A stretch of 64,000 bases of DNA from Prevotella sp. DNF00663 (GTDB taxonomy: Bacteria; Bacteroidota; Bacteroidia; Bacteroidales; Bacteroidaceae). Location of the stretch: positions 1-64,000 of the forward strand of contig NZ_KQ960588.1 of assembly GCF_001553265.1 (NCBI RefSeq), given 5' to 3'. The notes beneath the pieces are model-generated. The model did not search any database. It saw only the letters and a list, made by a program, of their open reading frames with translations, and was not told the origin of the DNA. Position 1 is the stretch's first letter. Each line of letters opens with the position of its first letter. The translations under genes were made by a program, and so were the position numbers. This document shows, one piece after another, positions 53,946 through 61,068 of this stretch.

Positions 53946-54980
53946 TTATTTAAATGTTACTTTGGAGAAGGCAGGCTTGTCTATAGAGCAGAATTCCTTA
54001 TCAAGATACTTGTAATAGCCTGTAATACCTATCATCGCAGCATTATCGGTCGTATAACTGAATTTAGGAATATAAATCGTCCAACCATATTTTTCAGCAT
54101 GCTCACGGAATGCATTCCGCAATCCATTATTAGCACTTACACCACCTGCAACGGCAACATGTGTAATATGGGTTTCTTTAACTGCCATTCTCAGCTTCTT
54201 CATCAGAATATCTACAATTGTATATTCTAGACTGGCTGCAATATCTTCCTTGTGATTCTCAACGAAGTTAGGTTCTTCCTCAACCCATTTTCTCAAATTA
54301 TACAAGAACGAAGTCTTTAAGCCGGAAAAGCTATAATCCATTCCCGGAATGTTAGGTTCAGCAAAACGATATGCATGAGGATTACCCTGCCTAGCCAACC
54401 TATCTATAATCGGTCCACCGGGATAACCTAATCCCATCACTTTAGAACACTTATCAATCGCCTCACCGGCAGCATCATCAATAGTCTGTCCCAATACTTC
54501 CATATCATTATAGGCATTTACTCTCACAATCTGTGAATTTCCGCCTGATACCAACAAGCACAAATATGGGTAAGGTGGCTGATTATGGTCATTCTCATCT
54601 TCACGAATAAAATGAGCCAATACATGTCCTTGCAAGTGGTTTACATCAACCAATGGAATATTCAAGGAACGAGCGAGCCCCTTGGCGAAGCTCACTCCTA
54701 CCAATAATGAGCCCATCAACCCCGGTCCTCTGGTAAACGCTATCGCATTCAACTGTTCTTTTTTGATACCAGCTCTGGCTATAGCTTGTTGAATAACAGG
54801 CACTACATTCTGCAAGTGTGCCCTAGAAGCCAGTTCCGGTACTACCCCACCGTATGCCTTATGCACCTCTTGCGATGCCGTGACATTACTAAGTAGAATA
54901 TCATTTCGTAGAACAGCAGCCGACGTATCATCACAACTGCTTTCTATACCTAATATATATATATCCTTATCTGTCTCCAT
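53946..54980 (-). CDS. tsaD: tRNA N6-adenosine threonylcarbamoyltransferase
   Basis: Transfers threonylcarbamoyl from TC-AMP to A37 of ANN-decoding tRNAs, with TsaB and TsaE. ASKHA-fold marks: GIESSCDDTSAAV, GGVVPELASRAHL, the metal pair in NHLQGHVLAHF (His-x3-His), LLVSGGNSQIV, GGPIIDRLA, VAGGVSANNGLR and YTTDNAAMIG. The 344 residues are standard. It follows map after 10 bases. Confidence 0.97.
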   Translation of the reverse strand: METDKDIYILGIESSCDDTSAAVLRNDILLSNVTASQEVHKAYGGVVPELASRAHLQNVVPVIQQAIARAGIKKEQLNAIAFTRGPGLMGSLLVGVSFAKGLARSLNIPLVDVNHLQGHVLAHFIREDENDHNQPPYPYLCLLVSGGNSQIVRVNAYNDMEVLGQTIDDAAGEAIDKCSKVMGLGYPGGPIIDRLARQGNPHAYRFAEPNIPGMDYSFSGLKTSFLYNLRKWVEEEPNFVENHKEDIAASLEYTIVDILMKKLRMAVKETHITHVAVAGGVSANNGLRNAFREHAEKYGWTIYIPKFSYTTDNAAMIGITGYYKYLDKEFCSIDKPAFSKVTFK

Positions 54981-54990
54981 CTTTTTACCC

Positions 54991-55857
54991 TTAGTAAGTT
55001 AAGATCTCAACTCCATGCTCCGTCATTACGAAAGTATGCTCCCATTGAGCTGATGGCAACTCATCTCCTGTGATAACTTCCCAACCATATTCATCCTCAG
55101 CATCTATGAAAACTTTCCACGTTCCCATGTTAATCATTGGTTCAATCGTGAAGACCATACCGGGTACTAATAGCATTCCGGTTCCTTTATGCCCATAATG
55201 TACCACATCAGGTTGCTCATGAAAGTCAAGTCCAACTCCATGACCGCAAAGATCTCTCACTACTCCATAATGATATTTCTCTGCATGTTTCTGGATAGCA
55301 TGACCTATATCTCCGACAAAGCTATACGGTTTAGCTGCTTCAGCACCAATTTCCAAACATTCCTTGGCAACTCTTACCAATTGCTCTTTCTCCGGCGTTG
55401 TCTTACCTATGATAAACATTCGAGATGCATCTGCATAATAGCCATCCAAGATAGTTGTCATATCCACATTGATAATATCGCCCTCTTGCAACACATCTGT
55501 CGTCTTCGGGATACCATGACAAACCACCTCATTGATACTTGTACAAACACTTTTGGGGTAGCCCTCATAATTCAGGCATGCAGGAATGGCATTGTGCTCT
55601 TTGCAATATGCCATACATATATCATCGATTTCTTGCGTATTCATTCCTGCATGAATCTGCTTTGCAACTTCATCCAGCACACCGGTATTGACAACACCGC
55701 TCTTACGAATACCTTCTATCTGTTCAGGAGTCTTTATCAACTCACGAGTTGGCACTTCCTTTCCTTTGTTTTCCCAATACATCACTTGCTTATCCAGTTC
55801 GGTAACAGGCTCACCGGGTATGCAATGCCATCGCTTTTTCCTTTTAAGCATCATCAT
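54991..55857 (-). CDS. map: Methionine aminopeptidase type I
   Basis: Removes initiator Met from nascent proteins. The five metal ligands are visible: Asp in INVDMTTILDG, Asp in YYADASRMF, His in CGHGVGLDFHEQP, Glu in FTIEPMIN and Glu in QWEHTFVMTE. The 288 residues include a ~30-residue basic N-terminal extension (KRKKRWHCIPGEP) seen in Bacteroides-type Map in place of a zinc-binding N-terminus. The first three codons are all Met, so the exact start is uncertain by one or two residues. It heads the map-tsaD-pncC run. Confidence 0.95.
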   Translation of the reverse strand: MMMLKRKKRWHCIPGEPVTELDKQVMYWENKGKEVPTRELIKTPEQIEGIRKSGVVNTGVLDEVAKQIHAGMNTQEIDDICMAYCKEHNAIPACLNYEGYPKSVCTSINEVVCHGIPKTTDVLQEGDIINVDMTTILDGYYADASRMFIIGKTTPEKEQLVRVAKECLEIGAEAAKPYSFVGDIGHAIQKHAEKYHYGVVRDLCGHGVGLDFHEQPDVVHYGHKGTGMLLVPGMVFTIEPMINMGTWKVFIDAEDEYGWEVITGDELPSAQWEHTFVMTEHGVEILTY

Positions 55858-55877
55858 TTCTAAATTTAAATCAGAGA

Positions 55878-55885
55878 CAAAGGTA
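55878..55885 (-). promoter_or_regulatory. Candidate map promoter
   Basis: TACCTTTG on the minus strand, an exact TAnnTTTG element 20 bases before the map start. Confidence 0.5.
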
Positions 55886-55969
55886 ATAAAAAACTATCAA
55901 TACCCTTTTATTAGTCCTCGTTATTTCATCCAAAATGTGATATATTTTTAATTTTGCAACGCATCGTAT

Positions 55970-56941
55970 TTATATCCTCAGAGGCACATGCGGCACTTTA
56001 CCTAATGAAGCATTGGTAAATGCAAGGATATGCTTATCACTAGTTCCACAGCATCCTCCAACGATGTTAACCAGTCTTTTGTCCATGAAATCCACTAGTT
56101 GTGAAGTTATCGTTTCTACTGCCTCTTCAAATATTCCTTGTCTATTAGGAGTTCCCGCACTAGGACACACACTGATATAGTAAGAAGTTTTTGTTGCTAA
56201 TTCGTATAAAAACGGTGTCATACTTTGGGCTCGAAAACAATTCAAGCCGACAGAAAATATATTATACGAAGCCACCCCTTGCAAAAACTCTTGTAATGAT
56301 TGGCCAGCCAAAATGCGCCCAGTACCCTCATCCAACGTAACACTTAACATCAATGGGATGCACTTACCAAAATTCTTCATCTCCACTTCTGCCGCCTCAA
56401 TGGCTACTTTCACATTTTCTAAGTCTGTAATCGTCTCTATGAGAAGCAAGTCTACCCCGCCCTCCAATAATGCTCCTATCTGCTCTTGATAGGCATCTTG
56501 TAATTCATTAACAGAAATATGGTTGGACAAACCATAGCAAGAACTTCTTTTATTTGTAGGCCCTATACTCCCGGCAACAAACCTTGGGCTATCAGGTGCA
56601 GAAAAACGATCCGCACATTTACGTGCGATTCTAGCACCTGCTAAAGTCATATCACGACTTTTATCAGCTATCTGATAATCACTCTGTGAGATACATTGCG
56701 AATTAAATGTGTTCGTTGTTATTATATCGGTACCCACTTTCAGATATCGACAGTGAATATCTTCTATAATATCCGGACGCACTAAATTCAACACATCATA
56801 GTTACCTAACAACGAACACGACGTATCTGGCAATTCATGGTTTCTAAAATTACCCTCTTTGAGATTGTAGCTTTGAATCATGGTGCCCATAGCCCCATCC
56901 ATTATTAAGACTCGTTGCTTTACAATCTCATGTATATCCAT
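55970..56941 (-). CDS. metH: Homocysteine S-methyltransferase domain protein (truncated MetH)
   Basis: A 323-residue protein corresponding only to the first module of cobalamin-dependent methionine synthase, which is about 1,200 residues in full. It has VLIMDGAMGTMIQ, NTFNSQ, FVAGSIGPTNK, and zinc-binding cysteines in GLNCF and VGGCCGTSDKHI. It stops just past the module border (KVPHVPLRI); folate-, cobalamin- and activation-domains are absent, and the 112 bases beyond show no remnant of them. It may be one half of a split MetH, an S-methylmethionine-type enzyme, or a remnant. It starts one base after the smpB stop, the usual place of metH in Bacteroidales. Confidence 0.88.
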   Translation of the reverse strand: MDIHEIVKQRVLIMDGAMGTMIQSYNLKEGNFRNHELPDTSCSLLGNYDVLNLVRPDIIEDIHCRYLKVGTDIITTNTFNSQCISQSDYQIADKSRDMTLAGARIARKCADRFSAPDSPRFVAGSIGPTNKRSSCYGLSNHISVNELQDAYQEQIGALLEGGVDLLLIETITDLENVKVAIEAAEVEMKNFGKCIPLMLSVTLDEGTGRILAGQSLQEFLQGVASYNIFSVGLNCFRAQSMTPFLYELATKTSYYISVCPSAGTPNRQGIFEEAVETITSQLVDFMDKRLVNIVGGCCGTSDKHILAFTNASLGKVPHVPLRI

Positions 56942-56942
56942 T

Positions 56943-57422
56943 TTAGAAACGTTTGATGGCTCTATCCATTTCTCGTCGGTCTTCCTTCTCTTTCAAAGTC
57001 TGCCGCTTGTCAAACTCCTTCTTTCCTTTAGCCAAAGCTATATTGACTTTCGCTCTGCCATGTTCATCTATGAACATCAAAGTAGGTACAATGGTATATC
57101 CCACTTGTTTTGTAGCCTCGGTCAATCTATATATTTCTCTTTTGTTGAGCAACAGCTTACGGTCGCGCTTGGCCTCATGGTTGCTATACGAGCCATAGAA
57201 ATAAGTGCTTATATTCATTCCTTTGACCCACATTTCTCCATTATGAATATAGCAGAAAGCATCAACAAGCGATGCCTTGCCCAATCGTATTGACTTGATT
57301 TCTGTTCCTGTCAGTACGATTCCTGCCGTATAGGTCTCCATGAAAAAATATTCAAAGGAAGCCTTCTTATTTCGTATTTGTATGGAATTCTTTTTCTTAG
57401 AATCCTTATTATCGTTCCCCAT
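56943..57422 (-). CDS. smpB: SsrA-binding protein SmpB
   Basis: A 159-residue tmRNA partner for trans-translation. Family marks: [14 protein letters not shown] (family: NRKARHDY), [38 protein letters not shown] and a basic helical tail [20 protein letters not shown]. The tmRNA gene is not in the window. It lies between DUF4375 (9 bases upstream) and the metH module (1 base downstream). Confidence 0.96.
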   Translation of the reverse strand: MGNDNKDSKKKNSIQIRNKKASFEYFFMETYTAGIVLTGTEIKSIRLGKASLVDAFCYIHNGEMWVKGMNISTYFYGSYSNHEAKRDRKLLLNKREIYRLTEATKQVGYTIVPTLMFIDEHGRAKVNIALAKGKKEFDKRQTLKEKEDRREMDRAIKRF

Positions 57423-57431
57423 TCTTTCGAA

Positions 57432-57941
57432 TTATTCTTGTACTATCGTGGCAAAATTATCTATATGGTCATCTATATAAGCTGCTACCATGGCCGTAAA
57501 TTGCTCTTCGTTTTCCACGAAAGCATCATCGAACTGGTCAAACTCATCAAATTGCTCAAACAAAGCCATAAATTCATCGTCTGTACAATCGGCTTCTAAC
57601 TTCTCATGATACTTCTGATACAGTTTATGACTCTTATTTAAGATCCTATATAGGTCTACAATTCCCCATTCGCGAAATGCTTTAGCAGTCGGATTATGAT
57701 ACATGAAATTTCCATATCCATTATGAATCAATTGCACAAAACCGCCATCCATCACTTCCTCGTGTAAATAATGGTAAGCAAGCAATGTGATTTGATCGCT
57801 ATTCAGCTCCCCAGTATTCTCTGCAGTTAACTCTCCTCCAATAACTTCACTGATCGCATTGACAAAAACAGATACAAATGTATCCATGCCGTTCTCGGCA
57901 GCTTCACGCAGCTTACTATCTTGTATTGTGACCTTTTTCAT
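57432..57941 (-). CDS. DUF4375 (DMP19-like) protein
   Basis: A 169-residue acidic soluble protein. The core LLAYHYLHEEVMDGGFVQLI, then HNGYG, is typical of DUF4375/DMP19-like proteins. The C-terminal third is strongly acidic (FEQFDEFDQFDDAFVENEEQ). The family includes DNA-mimic proteins, but the acidic-tail resemblance is only suggestive. It starts the DUF4375-smpB-metH run behind a TAnnTTTG promoter. Confidence 0.8.
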   Translation of the reverse strand: MKKVTIQDSKLREAAENGMDTFVSVFVNAISEVIGGELTAENTGELNSDQITLLAYHYLHEEVMDGGFVQLIHNGYGNFMYHNPTAKAFREWGIVDLYRILNKSHKLYQKYHEKLEADCTDDEFMALFEQFDEFDQFDDAFVENEEQFTAMVAAYIDDHIDNFATIVQE

Positions 57942-57963
57942 TCTTTATTATATGATTGATTTG

Positions 57964-57971
57964 CAAAGTTA
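57964..57971 (-). promoter_or_regulatory. Candidate promoter of DUF4375-smpB-metH
   Basis: TAACTTTG on the minus strand, an exact TAnnTTTG element about 23 bases before the start codon. Confidence 0.5.
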
Positions 57972-57995
57972 AATAAAACTTCCGGTTTAGCATCC

Positions 57996-58066
57996 GCAAT
58001 AACCATAGAATTTCATCACTGCTTGTTGGCAATAGCAGCTAGATTCCCATAAGCAAATGTTATTGC
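57996..58066. repeat. Nested inverted repeat in the 470-base spacer before clpC
   Basis: GCAATAAC at the left pairs with GTTATTGC at the right, and CTGCT/AGCAG forms an inner stem. No coding potential is visible. This spacer is the longest non-coding stretch of the window; apart from this element it holds the repeat copy near 58195-58280, a possible sigma-54 site and a leader hairpin. Confidence 0.4.
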
Positions 58067-58194
58067 AAAGAATAGTGATTGACACTATAAAACATGTACG
58101 ATTCTTTATTTCTATCAATATTGTTTATTTTACAAAGATACGATATATTGCAGGAAAAAGACATCTATTACGGTCAATTTGTCATATAAGCCAA

Positions 58195-58280
58195 TTGCTG
58201 CAAGGGCGGAACAACACTACTGAAAAGGCTTGGCAGGCTTGCTGAAAGGTGGTGGCAGCGATGCTGCGGAGCCTTTGCAA
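58195..58280. repeat. Intergenic repeat core B
   Basis: Contains CGATGCTGC, four bases, CCTTTGCA, with the same spacing as copy A near 41950, and CTGCGGAGCCT, also found in A. The left end (ATTGCTGCAAGGGC) is an imperfect reverse complement of the right end (GCCTTTGCAAT), so the element may fold as a unit. Confidence 0.5.
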
Positions 58281-58299
58281 TAAATCATTATCATCATTT

Positions 58300-58315
58300 T
58301 GGCATAACATTTGTA
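58300..58315 (+). promoter_or_regulatory. Possible sigma-54 promoter for clpC
   Basis: TGGCATAACATTTGTA fits the -24/-12 pattern TGGYAYRNNNNTTGCW in all but one position. It lies about 96 bases before the clpC start. No ordinary TAnnTTTG element with a correct -33 is visible in this spacer. One match in a long spacer can arise by chance. Confidence 0.3.
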
Positions 58316-58326
58316 ATAAAAATAAA

Positions 58327-58363
58327 GACAGGAAGAGTGCACTATGTACAAAAGAATCCTGTC
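58327..58363 (+). other. Leader hairpin upstream of clpC
   Basis: GACAGGA and TCCTGTC are perfect 7-base arms with a 23-base loop, between the possible promoter and the ribosome-binding site. No T-tract follows, so it is not a terminator; a structural or regulatory leader role is possible. Confidence 0.35.
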
Positions 58364-58396
58364 CATAAAGATTTCACTATATAGACTTTAAGGTAA

Positions 58397-58402
58397 AAGG
58401 AG
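58397..58402 (+). promoter_or_regulatory. Strong Shine-Dalgarno of clpC
   Basis: AAGGAG, 8 bases before the ATG. Nearly all other genes of this window lack such a site, as is usual in Bacteroidetes, so this one is unusual and fixes the clpC start. Confidence 0.6.
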
Positions 58403-58410
58403 ACAATTAT

Positions 58411-60945
58411 ATGACTAGTCAGTTTACACCAAGGGTATCAGAAATACTGGCATTCAGCCGCGAGGAAGCTTCTCGTTTGGCCAGTAGGTCAGTAGGACCT
58501 GAACACCTATTGCTAGGCATGTTGCGCGAAAAAGATAGTCCACTCATCAATATATTCCAACGCTTGCAAATCAACATTCAGTCTATCAAGATTGAATTAG
58601 AGCAAAGGGTACGTGAAGAAGAGGTTGGAACGCCTATTATTACAAGCGAGTTGGTATTGAACGAGAAAGCCAGTAACATTCTTAAACTTGCTGTTTTAGA
58701 GGCACGTCTGCAACATACGCAAAATGTAGATGTACAGCATCTGCTGTTAGCAATTCTGCACGACCAAGTAAACAACGGTGCCAAAGAAGTATTGGAATTC
58801 TACAATATGAACTATGCCGAAACCTTGGAACTTCTTCAAACACAAAAGACCGGTACACCAAATGTAAGAAATGGAATCGGCCTTTCGGAGGATGAGGAAG
58901 AAGATGAAAGCGAGCGTACTTTATCATCTCATCATAAGCAGAATACCTCTACCATACAGCAAAAGGCTTCGGGCGCAAAGACTCCCGTCTTGGATAATTT
59001 TTCCACCGACCTCACCCTAGCTGCAGCCGAAGGAAAGTTAGATCCGGTAGTCGGTAGAGAGACAGAAATTCAACGTGTCACAGAGATATTGTGCCGTCGT
59101 AAGAAGAACAATCCTATTCTTATCGGAGAACCCGGTGTGGGTAAGAGTGCTATCGTTGAGGGGCTAGCCCAACTCATCACGAACCGTCGCACAAGTCCGA
59201 TGCTGTTTAATCGTCGTGTTGTCAGTCTTGATATGACAGCCATCGTAGCAGGCACGAAGTACAGAGGACAATTTGAAGAGCGCATACGTGCGCTGCTCAA
59301 AGAATTGGAGCAGAATCCCGACATCATCGTGTTTATTGACGAAATACACACACTCATTGGCGCAGGAAGTACTCCGGGAAGTATGGATGCCGCCAATATC
59401 ATGAAACCGGCATTGGCTCGTGGTGTCATCCAATGTATCGGTGCGACTACTCTTGACGAGTATCGTAACAGCATAGAGAAGGACGGTGCGCTCGAAAGAC
59501 GTTTCCAAAAAATACTTGTAGAGCCTACAAACGAAGAACAAACACTGCAGATTCTACAAAATATCAAGGATCGTTACGAACAGCATCATCAAGTAAACTA
59601 TACAGAAGATGCGCTACAAGCGTGTGTCAAATTGACAGAACGATATATTACTGACAGATTTTTCCCAGACAAAGCCATTGATGCTCTCGACGAAGCAGGG
59701 GCTCGTATCCATCTGCAACATGCTGTAGTGCCACCTGAGATTACTGCCAAAGAAAAGGAAATTGCACTTATCAAGCAAAAGAAACAGAATGCAGTCAAGA
59801 ATCAAAATTTCGAACTTGCTGCCAGCTATCGCGACAAACAGACCGAATTAGAGGCAGAGCTAGACAAACTAAATAACCAATGGGCTAGCGGAGAAAATGC
59901 CGATAGACAAACCGTTACGGAAACAGAGATTGCCGGAGTGGTGTCATTGATGACCGGCATCCCCGTTCAGAAGATGGCAGAAGCAGAAGGTATCAGGCTC
60001 AAGAATATGGGCGAAGAACTCAGAACAGCTGTCGTAGCTCAAGATTCTGCCATCAATAAGATGGTGAAAGCTATTCAACGAAACCGTGTGGGACTCAAAG
60101 AACCCAATCATCCGATTGGTGTTTTCATGTTCTTAGGTCCTACCGGAGTTGGCAAAACCTATCTAGCCAAGAAGTTAGCTGAATATATGTTCGGTTCTAC
60201 CGATGCCCTTATCCGCATTGACATGAGCGAATACACTGAGAGTTTCAACGTTTCCAGACTCGTCGGTGCACCTCCGGGATATGTTGGCTATGAAGAAGGC
60301 GGCCAACTGACAGAGCAAGTTCGGCGTCATCCCTACTCCATCGTATTGCTTGACGAGATAGAGAAAGCACACGGCAATGTCTTCAATCTACTGCTTCAGG
60401 TACTAGACGAAGGACGATTGACCGATGGAAACGGTCGATTGGTAGATTTCCGTAATACGGTCATCATCATGACATCAAATGCCGGAACAAGGCAACTGAA
60501 AGAGTTTGGACGGGGTGTAGGTTTCAATGCCATGGGCACCAACAACCTGAGTGTTGACGAAAAGGATAAAGAGTATGCACGCTCTATCATCCAAAAGAGC
60601 TTAAGCAAGCAATTTGCCCCGGAATTCTTGAATCGTCTAGATGAGATTATCACCTTCGACCAGCTGGATCTTGATGCCATCAAAAAGATTATCAATATTG
60701 AGTTGAAAGGCTTGTATAGCAGAATAGAAGCTCTTGGCTATCATTTACAAATCACTGATAAAGCCAAAGAATTTGTTGCTACAAAAGGTTACGATGTACA
60801 GTTTGGAGCCCGCCCACTAAAAAGAGCTATACAAAACTACATTGAAGATGGTGTGTGCGAACGCATACTGAGCGGAGAACTACAACATGGTGATACGATA
60901 AGCGTAGGTAAAAATCCGAATAAAGAGGAACTTACATTTAAATAA
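58411..60945 (+). CDS. clpC: ClpC-type AAA+ protease ATPase
   Basis: An 844-residue Hsp100 unfoldase that feeds ClpP. The N-domain (two repeats, residues ~1-145: SREEASRLASRSVGPEHLLL; KLAVLEARLQHTQNVDVQHL) is followed by AAA+ module 1 with GEPGVGKSA (~239-246) and Walker B VFIDEIHTLIGAG. A UVR-type middle segment (LIKQKKQNAVKNQNFELAAS, residues ~451-486) distinguishes ClpC from ClpA and ClpB. Module 2 has GPTGVGKT (~576-583) and LLDEIEKAH. ClpP and McsB-type partners are not in the window. Preceded by a long leader with a strong ribosome-binding site. Confidence 0.95.
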   Translation: MTSQFTPRVSEILAFSREEASRLASRSVGPEHLLLGMLREKDSPLINIFQRLQINIQSIKIELEQRVREEEVGTPIITSELVLNEKASNILKLAVLEARLQHTQNVDVQHLLLAILHDQVNNGAKEVLEFYNMNYAETLELLQTQKTGTPNVRNGIGLSEDEEEDESERTLSSHHKQNTSTIQQKASGAKTPVLDNFSTDLTLAAAEGKLDPVVGRETEIQRVTEILCRRKKNNPILIGEPGVGKSAIVEGLAQLITNRRTSPMLFNRRVVSLDMTAIVAGTKYRGQFEERIRALLKELEQNPDIIVFIDEIHTLIGAGSTPGSMDAANIMKPALARGVIQCIGATTLDEYRNSIEKDGALERRFQKILVEPTNEEQTLQILQNIKDRYEQHHQVNYTEDALQACVKLTERYITDRFFPDKAIDALDEAGARIHLQHAVVPPEITAKEKEIALIKQKKQNAVKNQNFELAASYRDKQTELEAELDKLNNQWASGENADRQTVTETEIAGVVSLMTGIPVQKMAEAEGIRLKNMGEELRTAVVAQDSAINKMVKAIQRNRVGLKEPNHPIGVFMFLGPTGVGKTYLAKKLAEYMFGSTDALIRIDMSEYTESFNVSRLVGAPPGYVGYEEGGQLTEQVRRHPYSIVLLDEIEKAHGNVFNLLLQVLDEGRLTDGNGRLVDFRNTVIIMTSNAGTRQLKEFGRGVGFNAMGTNNLSVDEKDKEYARSIIQKSLSKQFAPEFLNRLDEIITFDQLDLDAIKKIINIELKGLYSRIEALGYHLQITDKAKEFVATKGYDVQFGARPLKRAIQNYIEDGVCERILSGELQHGDTISVGKNPNKEELTFK

Positions 60946-60955
60946 TACAAAATAA

Positions 60956-60995
60956 AAAACGAGGATATAGTAAACCGCTATATCCTCGTTTTTGC
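60956..60995 (+). terminator. Bidirectional terminator between clpC and pcrA
   Basis: AAACGAGGATATAG and CTATATCCTCGTTT pair around a 7-base loop, with T-runs following on both strands. It lies between convergent genes and can serve both. Confidence 0.9.
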
Positions 60996-61026
60996 TTTTA
61001 GTTACACCAATAAAAAGGTTACCTGC

Positions 61027-61068
61027 ATTACAAGACTTTATATCTGGATTACAAGACTTTATATCTGG
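61027..61068 (-). repeat. 21-bp tandem duplication across the pcrA stop codon
   Basis: Two identical 21-base units stand side by side (61027-61047 and 61048-61068). Read in the pcrA frame each encodes ARYKVL-like RYKVL and a TAA stop, so the gene ends at the first copy and a second RYKVL-stop follows it in frame. Confidence 0.9.

Noticed and set aside
55189-55863. Open frame of 224 codons on the plus strand.
   Set aside because: It is antisense to map, rich in Cys, His and Ile as a shadow frame would be, and has no domain marks.
55858-55969. Possible remnant of the missing MetH modules behind the truncated gene.
   Set aside because: The spacer is short, AT-rich, contains the map promoter, and no MetH-like residues appear in any frame.
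59070-59567. Open frame of 165 codons on the minus strand.
   Set aside because: Antisense shadow of the first AAA+ module of clpC.
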